Shown here: piece by piece, positions 1 to 10,157 of the stretch
Layout of the letters: the number at the start of each line of letters is the position of its first letter
Position numbering within the stretch: the stretch's first letter is position 1
NCBI GenBank assembly: GCA_016290835.1
Contig: JAEEVG010000023.1
Span: forward strand, 1-36,543
DNA: 36,543 nucleotides
From: Bacteroidales bacterium
Lineage (GTDB): Bacteria; Bacteroidota; Bacteroidia; Bacteroidales; UBA932
Direction: 5' to 3'
Translations under genes and position numbers: made by a program
The notes under the pieces: generated by a model
Told to the model about the DNA's origin: nothing
What the model saw: only the letters and a program-made list of their open reading frames with translations
Databases searched by the model: none

Positions 1-2634
1 TTCTTCAACGAGGGCGCCATCTGGCAGTTCGAGGCCTCGGGCTTCGAGGGTCCCGCCACCCTCACGGTCAAGCGCTGCCGCATCGCCGGGACACGTTTCA
101 ACCGCGAGGGCGATATGGGCGTGGACCCGCGGGAACTATTCGATCCCGCCCCGGGCGAGCCGGAGCTGACCACCCTCAGCTGGGCTGCCTCCGCGGAGAG
201 TTACCTGCTCTATGAAGACAATGCCCGCCTGTCGGTGCTGGACGCCGGAGAGGGCCGCCCCATCTTCGAGAAAGAGGAGGCCGCGCGGCAGGCGCTGATG
301 GGCCAGGTGGAGATCAACACCCCCGATCCTTTCTTCAATACGCTGGGAGCCAGTCTGGTAGCCGCCGCCGACGGCATCTGGGACGGGCAGACTTTCCTGC
401 ACGGGGCCAACGGCTGGCGCACCCCCTATGTCGGCTGGCGCGGCGCCTACGTGGGCGACGCCGTGGGCTGGAACGACCGGGCCGTCACCCACTTCACCGT
501 CTATTCCAAGAGCATGGTCACGGATGTGCCGCCGGTGCTTCCCCAGCCCCAGCAGGACACCCTGGGCCATATGGCCGCCTCGCTCAAGCGCTGGGGCACC
601 CCCATCTACTCCAACGGCTACATCTGCCGCCTGCCCGGCCGCACCGACCAGATCAGCCACTACGACATGAACCTCAACTACATCGACGAGCTGATGTGGC
701 ACTTCAGCTACGATGCCGACCCGGAGTTCCTGCGCTATATGTGGCCGTACATCGTGCTCCACCACGAGTGGGAGAAGCGCAATTTCGATCCCGACAACGA
801 CCATCTCTACGATGCCTTCTGCTGCATCTGGGCCAGCGACGCGCTTTATTACAGCGGCGGCGCCGTGACCCATTCCTCGGCCTACAACTACCGCGCGAAC
901 CTGCTGACCGCCCGCATCGCCGAAATCATCGGCGAGGACCCGACGCCCTATCGCGAGGAAGCGGAGGCCATCCTGCAGGCGATGAACGAGCGCCTGTGGC
1001 TCAAGGATCTTGGCTACTGGGCTGAATACCAGGATTATATGGGCCTCAAGCGGCTCCACAAGAGCGCCGCCATCTGGTCCGTCTATACCCCGATCGACTG
1101 CGACGCCTGCACCCCCGAGCAGGCCTGGCAGGCCACCGAGTACGTGGACCGTTCGATCCCGCACATCCCGGTGAACTATGTCTATGACGAGACGGCCCTC
1201 CGCGAGCTCGGACTCTCGCTGCCGGCCCCGGAACGGAACCTGTTCACCATCTCCACTTCCGACTGGCTCCCCTATGTCTGGAGCACCAATAACGTCGCCC
1301 ACGAGGAGGTGGCCAACATGGCCCTGGCCTACCTGCAGGCGGGCCGCAGCGACTCCGGCTTCCAGTTGCTCAAGGCCGACCTGCTGGACGAGATGTACCT
1401 GGGCGGCTGCCCGGGCAACTTCGGCCAGATCAGCTACTATGACAAGGCCAAGAACGAGGCCTACCGCGACTTCGCCGACAACGTGGGCATCACCTCCCGG
1501 GCCATCATCAACGGTCTGTTCGGCATTATCCCCGACGCACTCAACGGCCGCTGCTACATCAAGCCGGCCTTCCCGGAGGACTGGGATGAAGTCTCCATCA
1601 AGACCCCCTATCTCTCCTATTCCTTCCGCCGCGAGGGCAAGAAGGACATCTACGAGATCGAGCAGCATTTCACCCGGCCGCTGACCATCCTGGTCCGCGC
1701 CAATGCCGGGGGCGGCGCCTATCTCGAGGTCGCGGGCGACGACTCGCAGAAGCAGACCATCGTGGTGGACCGCACCCAACTGCCCAAAGCAATAAGGCAC
1801 AAGAAGATCCGCGCCCCCAAGGCCAACGTCCGCTCTCCGCGCTACCTGAAGGCGATGGGCCTGGGTGACATCAATCCCCGGGCGATGCGCAAGGCGGAAA
1901 TGGTGGACCTGACGCCTTATTTCAACGCCAACGTGGACGATATCTTCCGCAACCAGTATCTCTCCCCCCGCCCGCCTTTCACCACGCTTGAACTGCCGGT
2001 CCAGGGTGCCGGCGACTGGTGCACCCCGTTCACGACTCCCAAGGTCGAGGACGACGGCTTCCGGGCCGCGCTGCAGGACGGCGAGTTCGACACCGGCCTG
2101 GGCGTGCGCTTCCGCTCCCCCGTCGAGGGTCCCAACATCCTCTACACCTCCTTATGGGACAATTATCCCGGCAGCGTGACCGTGCCGCTGGAAGGCCGGG
2201 CCCGCAATGCCTATTTGCTGATGGCCGGCAGTACCCAGAACATGCAGAGCCGAATCGAGAACGGCCGCGTGACGGTGACCTACACCGACGGCTCCACGGA
2301 TGTACTGTCGCTGGAGAACCCGATCAACTGGTGCCCCATCGAGCAGGATTTCTACACCGACGACTACGCTTTCTGGACCGCTCCGAAGAAGCCCTACCGC
2401 GTGCTGCTCTCCGACGGACGCACCTCCCGGGAACTCTCGCTCGACTTCCTGCCCGCGGCGGAGAATGACAACCTCTACGACGCCATCAAGACGACCGACC
2501 GCGGCATCCCCGACGGCGCCGCCCAACTCCTCAAGATGCCGCTGAGGCGCTCCAAGAAACTGCAGTCCCTGACCCTCGAGACCCTCTCCAACGACGTGGT
2601 CATCGGTTTGATGGCCGTCACCTTGGAAAAGTGA
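1..2634 (+). CDS. DUF4450-type six-hairpin glycosidase-like protein (5' truncated)
   Basis: The open frame runs from base 1, so the N-terminus is outside the window; 877 residues are visible. The ATG at 115 is internal, because the frame is open upstream with a sensible protein sequence. The middle (visible residues about 135-570) is rich in Trp, Tyr and His and has the look of an (alpha/alpha)6-barrel glycosidase (for example [19 protein letters not shown] at 139 and a barrel-helix stretch [17 protein letters not shown]). It is followed by an all-beta C-terminal part. I recognise it as resembling the large Bacteroides proteins annotated with DUF4450; the substrate is unknown. Such proteins usually act in the periplasm or outer membrane on glycans, but the signal peptide cannot be seen here. 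A SusC/SusD pair lies 2 kb downstream, separated by pckA, so a functional link is only a guess. The last codons overlap the -33 element of the pckA promoter. Confidence 0.6.
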   Translation, partial: FFNEGAIWQFEASGFEGPATLTVKRCRIAGTRFNREGDMGVDPRELFDPAPGEPELTTLSWAASAESYLLYEDNARLSVLDAGEGRPIFEKEEAARQALMGQVEINTPDPFFNTLGASLVAAADGIWDGQTFLHGANGWRTPYVGWRGAYVGDAVGWNDRAVTHFTVYSKSMVTDVPPVLPQPQQDTLGHMAASLKRWGTPIYSNGYICRLPGRTDQISHYDMNLNYIDELMWHFSYDADPEFLRYMWPYIVLHHEWEKRNFDPDNDHLYDAFCCIWASDALYYSGGAVTHSSAYNYRANLLTARIAEIIGEDPTPYREEAEAILQAMNERLWLKDLGYWAEYQDYMGLKRLHKSAAIWSVYTPIDCDACTPEQAWQATEYVDRSIPHIPVNYVYDETALRELGLSLPAPERNLFTISTSDWLPYVWSTNNVAHEEVANMALAYLQAGRSDSGFQLLKADLLDEMYLGGCPGNFGQISYYDKAKNEAYRDFADNVGITSRAIINGLFGIIPDALNGRCYIKPAFPEDWDEVSIKTPYLSYSFRREGKKDIYEIEQHFTRPLTILVRANAGGGAYLEVAGDDSQKQTIVVDRTQLPKAIRHKKIRAPKANVRSPRYLKAMGLGDINPRAMRKAEMVDLTPYFNANVDDIFRNQYLSPRPPFTTLELPVQGAGDWCTPFTTPKVEDDGFRAALQDGEFDTGLGVRFRSPVEGPNILYTSLWDNYPGSVTVPLEGRARNAYLLMAGSTQNMQSRIENGRVTVTYTDGSTDVLSLENPINWCPIEQDFYTDDYAFWTAPKKPYRVLLSDGRTSRELSLDFLPAAENDNLYDAIKTTDRGIPDGAAQLLKMPLRRSKKLQSLTLETLSNDVVIGLMAVTLEK

Positions 2635-2653
2635 AGTTAATTCATTAACTTTG
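2623..2653 (+). promoter_or_regulatory. Promoter of pckA (Bacteroidota -33/-7)
   Basis: TTG at 2623-2625, 20 nt spacer, TAACTTTG at 2646-2653, a full match to the Bacteroidota consensus TTG-N19-21-TAnnTTTG. The -33 part lies in the final codons of the preceding gene. The predicted transcript start near 2659 leaves a leader of roughly 40 nt before the ATG at 2702. Confidence 0.75.
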
Positions 2654-2701
2654 TCCGATTTTTGGTCAGAAGAATCATACAACAAATTAAAACATATCAT
2701 T

Positions 2702-4318
2702 ATGCCTAAGATCGATTTAAGCAAGTACGGCATCAAGGGAGTTACCGAGATCCTCTACAATCCCACCTACGAAGTCCTCTACAACGAGGAGACCAAGCCC
2801 GGTCTCGAGGGCTATGACAAGGGCCAGGTGACCGAACTCGGCGCCATCAACGTGATGACCGGCATCTTCACCGGCCGTTCGCCCAAGGACAAATACATCG
2901 TCTATGACAAGACCTCCAAGGAGGGCGCCCCGGGCGAAGTGTGGTGGACCACGCCGGAGTATCCCAATGACAACCATCCGATGAGCGAGAAGGTCTGGAA
3001 AGAGGTCAAGAAACTCGCCCTGAACCAGCTCAGCGGCAAGCGTCTTTTCGTCGTGGACGGCTTCTGCGGCACCCACCAGGATACCCGCATGAAGGTCCGT
3101 TTCATCATGGAGGTGGCCTGGCAGGCCCACTTCGTGACCAATATGTTCATCCGTCCGAAGAACCAGGCCGAGTTTGACCAGGAGCCCGATTTCGTGGTTT
3201 TCTGCGCCTCCAAGGCCAAGGTGGACAACTACCAGGAGCTGGGCCTGCGCACCGACACCTGCGTCGCTTTCAACGTCTCCAGCAAGGAGCAGGTCATCCT
3301 CAACACCTGGTACGGCGGTGAGATGAAGAAGGGTCTCTTCTCCATGATGAACTACTATCTGCCGCTGAAGGGCGTGGCCGCGATGCACTGCTCGGCCAAC
3401 ACCGACATGAACGGCGAGAACACCGCCATCTTCTTCGGTCTGTCCGGCACCGGCAAGACCACCCTCTCCACCGACCCGAAGCGCCTGCTCATCGGCGATG
3501 ACGAGCACGGCTGGGACGACGAGGGCGTCTTCAACTTCGAAGGCGGCTGCTATGCCAAGGTCATCAAGCTCGACAAGGAGTCCGAGCCCGACATCTACAA
3601 CGCCATCCGCAGGGACGCCCTCCTGGAGAACGTCACCGTGGACGCCAATGGCAAGATCGACTTCAACGACAAGAGCGTCACCGAGAATACCCGCGTCAGC
3701 TATCCGATCTACCACATCGAGAAGATCGTCCGTCCGGACAGCCACGGCCCCGCCGCCAAGCAGGTCATCTTCCTGTCCGCCGACGCTTTCGGCGTGCTGC
3801 CTCCGGTGAGCATCCTGACCTCCGAGCAGTGCAAGTACTACTTCCTGTCCGGCTTCACCGCCAAGCTGGCAGGCACCGAGCGCGGCATCACCGAGCCCAC
3901 CCCGACCTTCTCCGCCTGCTTCGGCCAGGCCTTCCTTGAGCTGCACCCGACCAAGTATGCCGAGGAGCTCGTGAAGCGCATGGAGAAGAGCGGTGCCAAG
4001 GCCTACCTCGTGAACACCGGCTGGAACGGCACCGGCAAGCGCATCTCCATCAAGGATACGCGCGGCATCATCGACGCCATCCTGGACGGCAGCATCGACA
4101 AGGCTCCGACCAAGCAGATCCCTTACTTCAATTTCGAGGTTCCCACCGAGCTCAAGGGTGTCGACACCGGCATTCTCGACCCGCGCGACACCTATGCCGA
4201 CCCCGCCGTCTGGGAGGAGAAGGCCAAGGATCTCGCCGGCCGCTTCATCAAGAACTTCCACAAGTACGAGAGCAACGAGGCCGGCAAGGCGCTCGTCGCC
4301 GCCGGTCCTCAGCTGTAA
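2702..4318 (+). CDS. pckA: Phosphoenolpyruvate carboxykinase (ATP)
   Basis: This enzyme interconverts oxaloacetate + ATP with phosphoenolpyruvate + ADP + CO2 in the cytoplasm. In succinate-forming Bacteroidales it usually runs toward oxaloacetate, fixing CO2 for the fumarate branch; otherwise it serves gluconeogenesis. The protein has 538 residues, the normal length. Visible motifs are TGRSPKDK (57-64), the kinase P-loop [11 protein letters not shown] (246-256), and the metal-binding IGDDEHGW that follows (D266, D267). The start was set at ATG 2702: the frame can be extended to a TTG at 2651, but that codon lies inside the promoter -7 box. A single-gene transcript is likely, as it has its own promoter and a terminator at 4423-4452. 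Confidence 0.97.
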   Translation: MPKIDLSKYGIKGVTEILYNPTYEVLYNEETKPGLEGYDKGQVTELGAINVMTGIFTGRSPKDKYIVYDKTSKEGAPGEVWWTTPEYPNDNHPMSEKVWKEVKKLALNQLSGKRLFVVDGFCGTHQDTRMKVRFIMEVAWQAHFVTNMFIRPKNQAEFDQEPDFVVFCASKAKVDNYQELGLRTDTCVAFNVSSKEQVILNTWYGGEMKKGLFSMMNYYLPLKGVAAMHCSANTDMNGENTAIFFGLSGTGKTTLSTDPKRLLIGDDEHGWDDEGVFNFEGGCYAKVIKLDKESEPDIYNAIRRDALLENVTVDANGKIDFNDKSVTENTRVSYPIYHIEKIVRPDSHGPAAKQVIFLSADAFGVLPPVSILTSEQCKYYFLSGFTAKLAGTERGITEPTPTFSACFGQAFLELHPTKYAEELVKRMEKSGAKAYLVNTGWNGTGKRISIKDTRGIIDAILDGSIDKAPTKQIPYFNFEVPTELKGVDTGILDPRDTYADPAVWEEKAKDLAGRFIKNFHKYESNEAGKALVAAGPQL

Positions 4319-4339
4319 GCCGCTGCGCATCTTACAGCC

Positions 4340-4410
4340 GGGACTTTGTCCCCTATGACTGAGGGGAGAACCCCTCAGACTCCCCCGGCCGCTTCGCTCC
4401 GAAGTCCGGG
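4340..4410 (+). repeat. Three tandem stem-loops downstream of pckA
   Basis: Three hairpins follow each other. GGGAC/GTCCC with a TTT loop lies at 4340-4352. CTGAGGGG/CCCCTCAG with an AGAA loop lies at 4359-4378. A composite hairpin at 4384-4410 has an outer CCCGG/CCGGG and an inner CTTCG/CGAAG stem with a CTC loop. All stems are perfect apart from a small bulge in the third. None has a T-tract. The GC-rich style differs from the AT-rich spacer beyond 4453 and suggests an inserted palindromic repeat element rather than ordinary 3' UTR. Confidence 0.6.
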
Positions 4411-4422
4411 ATCCAACGAAAG

Positions 4423-4452
4423 ACCGCCCCTCTGACAGGGGGCGGTTTTTTT
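4423..4452 (+). terminator. Rho-independent terminator after pckA
   Basis: ACCGCCCC (4423-4430), 8-nt loop, GGGGCGGT (4439-4446), then seven T (4446-4452). It separates pckA from the SusC/SusD transcript. Confidence 0.9.
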
Positions 4453-4497
4453 GACGCATTTTTACAACAAGTGTTACATTTTTAGTAATATTTATAT

Positions 4498-4590
4498 TAT
4501 CTTTGGCGATTAGAGTAATATTTGAATTACTCACCCATCTATTTTGACTAATATATCGCCCATGACTGCTGTTGCAACGCCTTAACTTTG
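4498..4590 (+). promoter_or_regulatory. Leader/promoter region of the susC-like operon
   Basis: This AT-rich region contains two -7-like boxes, TATCTTTG (4498-4505) and TAACTTTG (4583-4590). Neither has a TTG at the ideal 19-21 nt distance, so a regulator or an alternative sigma factor may be needed. A perfect palindrome lies between them (GAGTAAT, 6 nt, ATTACTC; 4513-4532). With the second box the leader would be about 55 nt, ending at ATG 4652. No sigma/anti-sigma or hybrid two-component gene is adjacent. Confidence 0.5.
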
Positions 4591-4651
4591 CAAGAAGCCA
4601 ACAAACACTGTTATTATATAACCTATTGTTCAACCAAAATCCTAAAGCTTG

Positions 4652-7600
4652 ATGAAATCTTTTTTCTCAGTGAGCCGTAAAGCGCTGATGGCGCTTACGA
4701 CTGCCGTGGCTTTGCTCTTTATGGGGGGATCGGCACTCGCCCAGTCCACCATCAAGGGTAAGGTCCTGGATTCCAACGGCGAAGCCGTCATCGGAGCCTC
4801 CGTCGTCGTGCCCGGCACCACCAACGGTGTCATCACGGACCTCGACGGTAACTTCGAACTCCGCGTCGCTCCCAGAACCGTTCTGGAAGTCTCCTGCATC
4901 GGCTACGTGACCCAGCGGGTCGAAGCCGCCAACAACATGTCCGTCACCCTCCAGGATGACCGCCTCATGCTTGAAGAAGCGGTCGCCGTCGGTTACGGTA
5001 CGATGCGTAAGAGCGACGTCACCGGAGCCATGGTCTCCGTGAAGGCCGAGGAACTCCTCCAGAACCCGGTCCTCAACGCCGTCGAAGCCCTCCAGGGTAA
5101 GGCCGCCGGCGTCGTGGTCAGCAACAACGGACGTCCGGGTTCCGCAGGTAGCATCAACGTCCGCGGACAGAACAGCCTCGCTTCCGGCAGCCCGCTCATC
5201 GTCATCGACGGTGTCGTCGCGCAGTCCGTCGGCCTCGACATGATCAACCCGCAGGACATCGAGTCCATCGACATCCTCAAGGACGCCTCCGCCACCGCCA
5301 TCTACGGTGCCCGCGGTACCGACGGTGTCATCCTCGTCACCACCAACCGCGGCAAGAACGGCAAGCTCACCCTCAACTACTCCGGCACCCTCACCGCCGA
5401 GAAGATCTTCGAGAAGGTCCCCTTCATGACCGCCGAGGAGACGCTCGTCTGGCGTCGCTGGGCCCGCTACTATGGTGGTTACACCGACATCCCCGGCAAC
5501 CAGCCCAACATCGAAGTCGACCACGACGGTCTCATCATCAAGGGTTTCTCCGAGACCGCCTGGGAGAACATCCTCAAAGGCTGGGGCCTGACCCTCGAAC
5601 AGTATAACGCAGGACAGCGCTCCACCACCTGGGATCCCTCCAAGATGCAGTCCACCGACTGGCATCAGTTCACCGACCGCATCGGTATCACCCACGAGCA
5701 CACCCTCAGCGCCTCCGGCGGTACCGACCGCATGAAGGCCTACGTGTCCCTCGGTTATATGAACAACAAGGGCACCACCATCGGCCAGGAATACAGTCGC
5801 TACACCTTCCGCACCAGCGTCGATGTCACCCCGCTCGAGTGGTTCTCCATGGGCGGCGCCATCAACGCCCGCTTCGGCGACCAGCTCTACGGTGTCGACG
5901 GCTCCGGCGGCGCCTCCAACTCCGTCCCGGGGTCCCTCCGCGCCAAGGCCGAGGCCCTCTTCGCCTATGCCGTCCCTTATGACAGCAACGGCAACGTCGT
6001 CCTCCTCCCGGACGGCAACAACCTCAACGCCACCGTCGTGGACGAGTACGGCAAGACCGAGCTCTCCAACCTCTCCTACGACTTCACCGGATCCTTCTAC
6101 ACCAACTTCGATTTCGGCAAGATGTGGAAGCCCCTCGAAGGTCTGACTTTCCGTACCACCTTCGGCCCCCAGCTCCGCTTCCGCCAGTCTTATAAGTATA
6201 TGTCGGGCCAGAGCGCCGTCCGTGCGGCACAGGCCGGCGAGGAAGACCTCGTCACCTCCAACGCCAACAAGAACTTCTCCTGGACCCTGGACAACATCAT
6301 CGCCTACAACCGCAAGTTCGGCGACCATTCCGTCAATGTCACCCTCCTCCAGGAGGCCTGGTATCGTATGAGCACCCAGCTCTACTCCATGTCCGGCAAG
6401 AATGTCGCCCTCGCCTCTGTCGGCATGGGCATGACCCAGAAGTGGTGGGGCCTCGGAAACGGCACCTACACCCGCGACGGCGAGCCCAGCTTCAACTCCC
6501 TGACCGAGTCCCAGATGGCCTCCTACATGGCCCGTGTCAACTACTCCTTCAAGGATCGCTATATGATCACCCTCTCCTACCGCTACGACGGCGCTTCCCA
6601 GCTCGGCGCCGGCCACAAGTGGGCCGGATTCCCCTCCGTGGCTCTCGCCTGGCGTATCGACCAGGAGCCTTGGATGCACGTCAGCTGGGTCGACCAGCTC
6701 AAGTTCCGCGTCGGTTGGGGCCGCACCGGCAACTATAGCATCGGTGAGTACTCCACCAAGGACACCCTGGACGGCCGTACGACCACCTTCGGCGAAAAGG
6801 CGTACACGGTCTATTACACTCCGAGCAGATTGGCCAACCAGGAAATCGGCTGGGAGACCACGGACGCCATCAACGTCGGTGTGGACTTCTCCGTCCTCAA
6901 GGGTCGCATCAGCGGCGTGTTCGACGTGTATAAGAACTTCACCCACGGTATGATCTTCCAAAACGTCACCCTGCCGCCCGTCTCCGGTTATAACGTCACC
7001 AGCGCGAACCTCGGACAGATCAACAACCAGGGCTTCGACCTGACGCTCAACACCGTCAACATCAACAACCGCGACTTCTCCTGGAGGTCCACGGTCAACC
7101 TCGGCTTCAACCGCAACAAGATCATCGAACTCCAGAACGGTAAGGAAGACATGCTCGGCAGCCTCCTCTTCATCGGTTATCCGGTCTCCGTCACCTACGG
7201 CTACCGTACCCAGGGACTCTGGCAGGATACCCCCGAAGACCTCGCCGAGATGGCCAAGTTCAAGGAGCTGGGCAACCAGACCTACCGCCCCGGTACGACC
7301 AAGGTCGTGGACCTCTCCGGTCCCGAAGGCAAACCCGACTACAAGATCGACGGCGACTACGACCGTGTGATCCTCGGCCACAACACCCCGCTCTACACCC
7401 TCGGTTTCAACAACAACTTCCGCTGGAAGAACCTCACCCTCGAGATCTTCATGTACGGCCGTTTCGACTATTTCACCCGTACCGGCAACTCCGCCAACAC
7501 GGCCTGGACCACCCGCATGTACGACTACTATACCGACGACAACAAGGGGGCCAAGTATAGCCGTCCTTCCTTCGGCATCGAGTCTTCCGAGGACCAGTTC

Positions 7601-7834
7601 GCCGGCTGGCAGATCCAGATCCCGCACGCCGGCTGGCTCAAGGTACGCCAGATCTCCCTCGGCTACTTCCTCCCGCAGAATTTCGTCAAGAAGATGGGCC
7701 TGAGCTCCGTCCGCATGACCGCCCAGCTCAAGAACCCGTTCTCCATCTATGACGCCGCATTCTGGACCGACTCCGACGCCGGCAGCGCCTCCGTCAACCG
7801 CGGTCTTGTCTTCGGCCTCAACATCGGCTTCTAA
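4652..7834 (+). CDS. SusC/RagA-family TonB-dependent outer-membrane transporter
   Basis: The protein has 1060 residues. This outer-membrane beta-barrel forms a 'pedal-bin' importer with its SusD partner and takes up glycans or peptides using TonB energy. In order: signal peptide ending near ALAQ (residue about 31), a carboxypeptidase-regulatory-like beta-sandwich (about 33-110), a TonB-box-like LEEAVAVGYGT, and the plug domain. The plug contains the family signature SIDILKDASATAIYGARG (about 203-220), followed by the long barrel. The C-terminus ends in Phe after an aromatic/hydrophobic strand, as usual for outer-membrane barrels. No N-terminal STN domain is present, so direct signalling to an anti-sigma factor is not expected. 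ATG 4652 was preferred to the TTG at 4649 directly before it. The substrate cannot be inferred, as no degradative enzyme lies in the same transcript. Confidence 0.95.
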   Translation: MKSFFSVSRKALMALTTAVALLFMGGSALAQSTIKGKVLDSNGEAVIGASVVVPGTTNGVITDLDGNFELRVAPRTVLEVSCIGYVTQRVEAANNMSVTLQDDRLMLEEAVAVGYGTMRKSDVTGAMVSVKAEELLQNPVLNAVEALQGKAAGVVVSNNGRPGSAGSINVRGQNSLASGSPLIVIDGVVAQSVGLDMINPQDIESIDILKDASATAIYGARGTDGVILVTTNRGKNGKLTLNYSGTLTAEKIFEKVPFMTAEETLVWRRWARYYGGYTDIPGNQPNIEVDHDGLIIKGFSETAWENILKGWGLTLEQYNAGQRSTTWDPSKMQSTDWHQFTDRIGITHEHTLSASGGTDRMKAYVSLGYMNNKGTTIGQEYSRYTFRTSVDVTPLEWFSMGGAINARFGDQLYGVDGSGGASNSVPGSLRAKAEALFAYAVPYDSNGNVVLLPDGNNLNATVVDEYGKTELSNLSYDFTGSFYTNFDFGKMWKPLEGLTFRTTFGPQLRFRQSYKYMSGQSAVRAAQAGEEDLVTSNANKNFSWTLDNIIAYNRKFGDHSVNVTLLQEAWYRMSTQLYSMSGKNVALASVGMGMTQKWWGLGNGTYTRDGEPSFNSLTESQMASYMARVNYSFKDRYMITLSYRYDGASQLGAGHKWAGFPSVALAWRIDQEPWMHVSWVDQLKFRVGWGRTGNYSIGEYSTKDTLDGRTTTFGEKAYTVYYTPSRLANQEIGWETTDAINVGVDFSVLKGRISGVFDVYKNFTHGMIFQNVTLPPVSGYNVTSANLGQINNQGFDLTLNTVNINNRDFSWRSTVNLGFNRNKIIELQNGKEDMLGSLLFIGYPVSVTYGYRTQGLWQDTPEDLAEMAKFKELGNQTYRPGTTKVVDLSGPEGKPDYKIDGDYDRVILGHNTPLYTLGFNNNFRWKNLTLEIFMYGRFDYFTRTGNSANTAWTTRMYDYYTDDNKGAKYSRPSFGIESSEDQFAGWQIQIPHAGWLKVRQISLGYFLPQNFVKKMGLSSVRMTAQLKNPFSIYDAAFWTDSDAGSASVNRGLVFGLNIGF

Positions 7835-7855
7835 TCCTCTTAAGATTATTGCTTT

Positions 7856-10132
7856 ATGAAAAATATCTTTAGAATCCTGACCCTTGCCGCCGTGGCCGGA
7901 GCGCTCACGTTCTCCCTCTCTTCCTGCGGCGAGAAATTCATCAACGAGACCCAGCGGACCAAGATCGACTCGGGCTTCCTGGAGACTCCTCAGGGACTTT
8001 ACTCCATGTCCACCAGCCTCTACCTCCAGTTCCGTGAATTGTTCTACGGTGAGAGCTGGCCGTTCACCATGGCCGGAACCGATGAACTTATGATCGGCGG
8101 CGACCGCGCTTCCGAGGCATACAACACATACGACGCCCGGTATGGTACCAGGACGACCGGATCCGCCAACACCCGGAACACCGATTACATCTGGAACATA
8201 ATGTACACCTGGCTCAACCGCGCCAACAAGATTATCGACGCCGCAGACATCCTCGAAGGCTACGCCAAGAAGGATGAGACGCTCGGCACCGCCTACTTCG
8301 TCCGCGGTTTCGACTACCTGTTCCTCGTCAACCAGCACGGCGATATTCCCCTCGTGCTCCACGCCGCTACCGGACCTGAGCGCGAGTATAGCCGCCAGAG
8401 CCGGGAAGAGGTCTACAAGCAGGTGATCGAAGACCTCGAGAATGCCTACAAACTTCTCCCCAACAAGGGCGACATGGACGGCAAGATCGACAAGAGCACC
8501 GCAGCCCACTACCTCGCCCAGGCCCACCTCTGGAGGGCCTCCGAGTGCAACGACGACTGGAACTCCTCCTACAAGAACCAGGACCTCCAGGATGTCATCA
8601 AGTATGCCGACATCGTCATCGCGGCGCATCCCCTCGTGGCCCATTACGAGGACCTCTTCGCCAACTACACCAAGAACGGCGCCGCGGCCCCGAGCCCGGA
8701 CAACAACACCGAGATCGTCCTCAAGGCCTCCCACACCGTGGACACCACCGAGCGCGGCTCCGCCAACGCCGGTACGATGACCCTCTGCTGGTTCGTCATG
8801 CCCTACCAGAATGCCTTCACGGGATTCATGGAACGCGACGTGGCCGGCGGACGCTCCTACCAGCGCCTCAAGAACACCCCGAAGTACACCTACTTCATCT
8901 ACGACCTGGCGAACGACTCACGCTTCTGGAAGACCTTCAAGACCACCTGGGCCATCAACAGATCCGTAAGCGATCCCAATAAGGATTATGATTATTTGGC
9001 CAAGGACGGGACCCAGATCAAGATGACCTCCTACTTCGGCCCGCACAGAACAGAGGCCACGTTCAGCAAGTACCTCGGCGGTATGTACATCATCAACCGC
9101 AAGGAGTACGGCCAGAAGTTCCTCACCGAGGACATCGACATCTCCTACTCGCCGAAGGGCCACAAGCTCTTCAAGATCAAGGACTACAACACCGGCAAGT
9201 ACATCCCCGACGTCAAGGCCCTGCTCACCTATGCCAGCGCCGATGCGGCCGAGCCCGAGAACACCAGTATGAACCCCAACATGGACGGCCAGTTCACCAT
9301 GGTCTCCAAGTACCTCGACGGCGACGTGGATAAGTACAACCTCGCCAACGGTTTCCGCGACCAGGTCATCGCCCGTTCCGCCGAAGACTACTTCTTCAAG
9401 GCCGAGGCCCTCATCCGCCAGAACAAGATCGACGAGGGTATCGCCGTACTGAAGCCGCTGCGCGACCGCGCCCAGTTCCGGGCCGGCGAGGAGCGTGACA
9501 AGTACATGGACGGCGGCCAGGCCTTCGCGACCAGCAGCTACCGTGAGGCTATCGCCGCATACACCTACCGCAGCGTCTTCTACGGCAAGAGTTCCTACTT
9601 CTACTCCGTGGGCGGCTGGGACAAGGACCAGGCTTACCGCGACGAAGTCAATTCCAAGGCTTCCGTCCTGCCTGTCGTCACTTCCAGCAACTACCCGGCG
9701 GAAGACGAGTATGTGATGAACTTCCTCGCCGAGACCAACCCCAAGTACAAGACCGACGCCTTCACCCGCGCCATGTGCTACCTGCTCAACGAGAAGTCCC
9801 GCGAGATGTATGCCGAGAGCAAGCGCTATAACGACCTCGTCCGTACCCGCACCCTGGAGGACCGGCTCCGCTTCAACGACCAGGCCTGGTCCGAGAACCC
9901 GACCGACATCCTCGGCCACACCGGCAACAAGGGCACCAAGAGTGTGAAGGACGAGAAGGGGAATCCCATCGACGATGGCGACATCGATCGGTATGCCTCC
10001 CCGAACGGCGGACATTTCAAGAGCTATCACTATCTGCGTCCGATCCCCGCTTCTTTCCTCGAGAACATCACCAAGGATGGTCATCCGCTGACTGCGGACG
10101 AGATGCATGAAATGCAAAACCCTGGTTATTGA
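7856..10132 (+). CDS. SusD/RagB-family surface lipoprotein (long form)
   Basis: This is the nutrient-binding lid partner of the SusC-like transporter, starting 21 nt after its stop codon and surely co-transcribed. A lipoprotein signal peptide with lipobox LSSC puts the acylated Cys at residue 24. The sequence then shows the alpha-helical TPR-like pattern of the family (for example YIWNIMYTWLNRANKIIDAADIL and AAHYLAQAHLWRA). At 758 residues it is clearly longer than the usual 500-620. The extra length probably lies in the substrate-facing C-terminal half. The C-terminal region carries the typical family phrase with RTRTLEDRLRFND and a final YHYLRPIP segment. Polysaccharide or peptide specificity is unknown. 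Confidence 0.93.
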   Translation: MKNIFRILTLAAVAGALTFSLSSCGEKFINETQRTKIDSGFLETPQGLYSMSTSLYLQFRELFYGESWPFTMAGTDELMIGGDRASEAYNTYDARYGTRTTGSANTRNTDYIWNIMYTWLNRANKIIDAADILEGYAKKDETLGTAYFVRGFDYLFLVNQHGDIPLVLHAATGPEREYSRQSREEVYKQVIEDLENAYKLLPNKGDMDGKIDKSTAAHYLAQAHLWRASECNDDWNSSYKNQDLQDVIKYADIVIAAHPLVAHYEDLFANYTKNGAAAPSPDNNTEIVLKASHTVDTTERGSANAGTMTLCWFVMPYQNAFTGFMERDVAGGRSYQRLKNTPKYTYFIYDLANDSRFWKTFKTTWAINRSVSDPNKDYDYLAKDGTQIKMTSYFGPHRTEATFSKYLGGMYIINRKEYGQKFLTEDIDISYSPKGHKLFKIKDYNTGKYIPDVKALLTYASADAAEPENTSMNPNMDGQFTMVSKYLDGDVDKYNLANGFRDQVIARSAEDYFFKAEALIRQNKIDEGIAVLKPLRDRAQFRAGEERDKYMDGGQAFATSSYREAIAAYTYRSVFYGKSSYFYSVGGWDKDQAYRDEVNSKASVLPVVTSSNYPAEDEYVMNFLAETNPKYKTDAFTRAMCYLLNEKSREMYAESKRYNDLVRTRTLEDRLRFNDQAWSENPTDILGHTGNKGTKSVKDEKGNPIDDGDIDRYASPNGGHFKSYHYLRPIPASFLENITKDGHPLTADEMHEMQNPGY

Positions 10133-10157
10133 TTTTTGGTTAATAAATGGTTGATGG

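Noticed and set aside
136-1800. Minus-strand open frame opposite the DUF4450 gene
   Set aside because: Same codon-bias shadow; no domain resemblance, and the plus strand encodes a convincing glycosidase-like protein.
2651-2701. N-terminal extension of pckA from a TTG codon
   Set aside because: The TTG is part of the promoter -7 box TAACTTTG, and PEPCK homologues begin close to [10 protein letters not shown].
2717-4633. Minus-strand open frame opposite pckA
   Set aside because: Antisense shadow of a fully supported pckA; it would also run through the pckA terminator and the susC leader.
4667-8734. Minus-strand open frame of 1355 codons running across both susC and susD
   Set aside because: It is in the register where stops need forward codons CTA, TTA or TCA, which this GC-rich genome hardly uses. 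susC and susD are in the same frame, so the shadow continues through both. The translation is low-complexity (Val, Gly, Glu, Asp rich).
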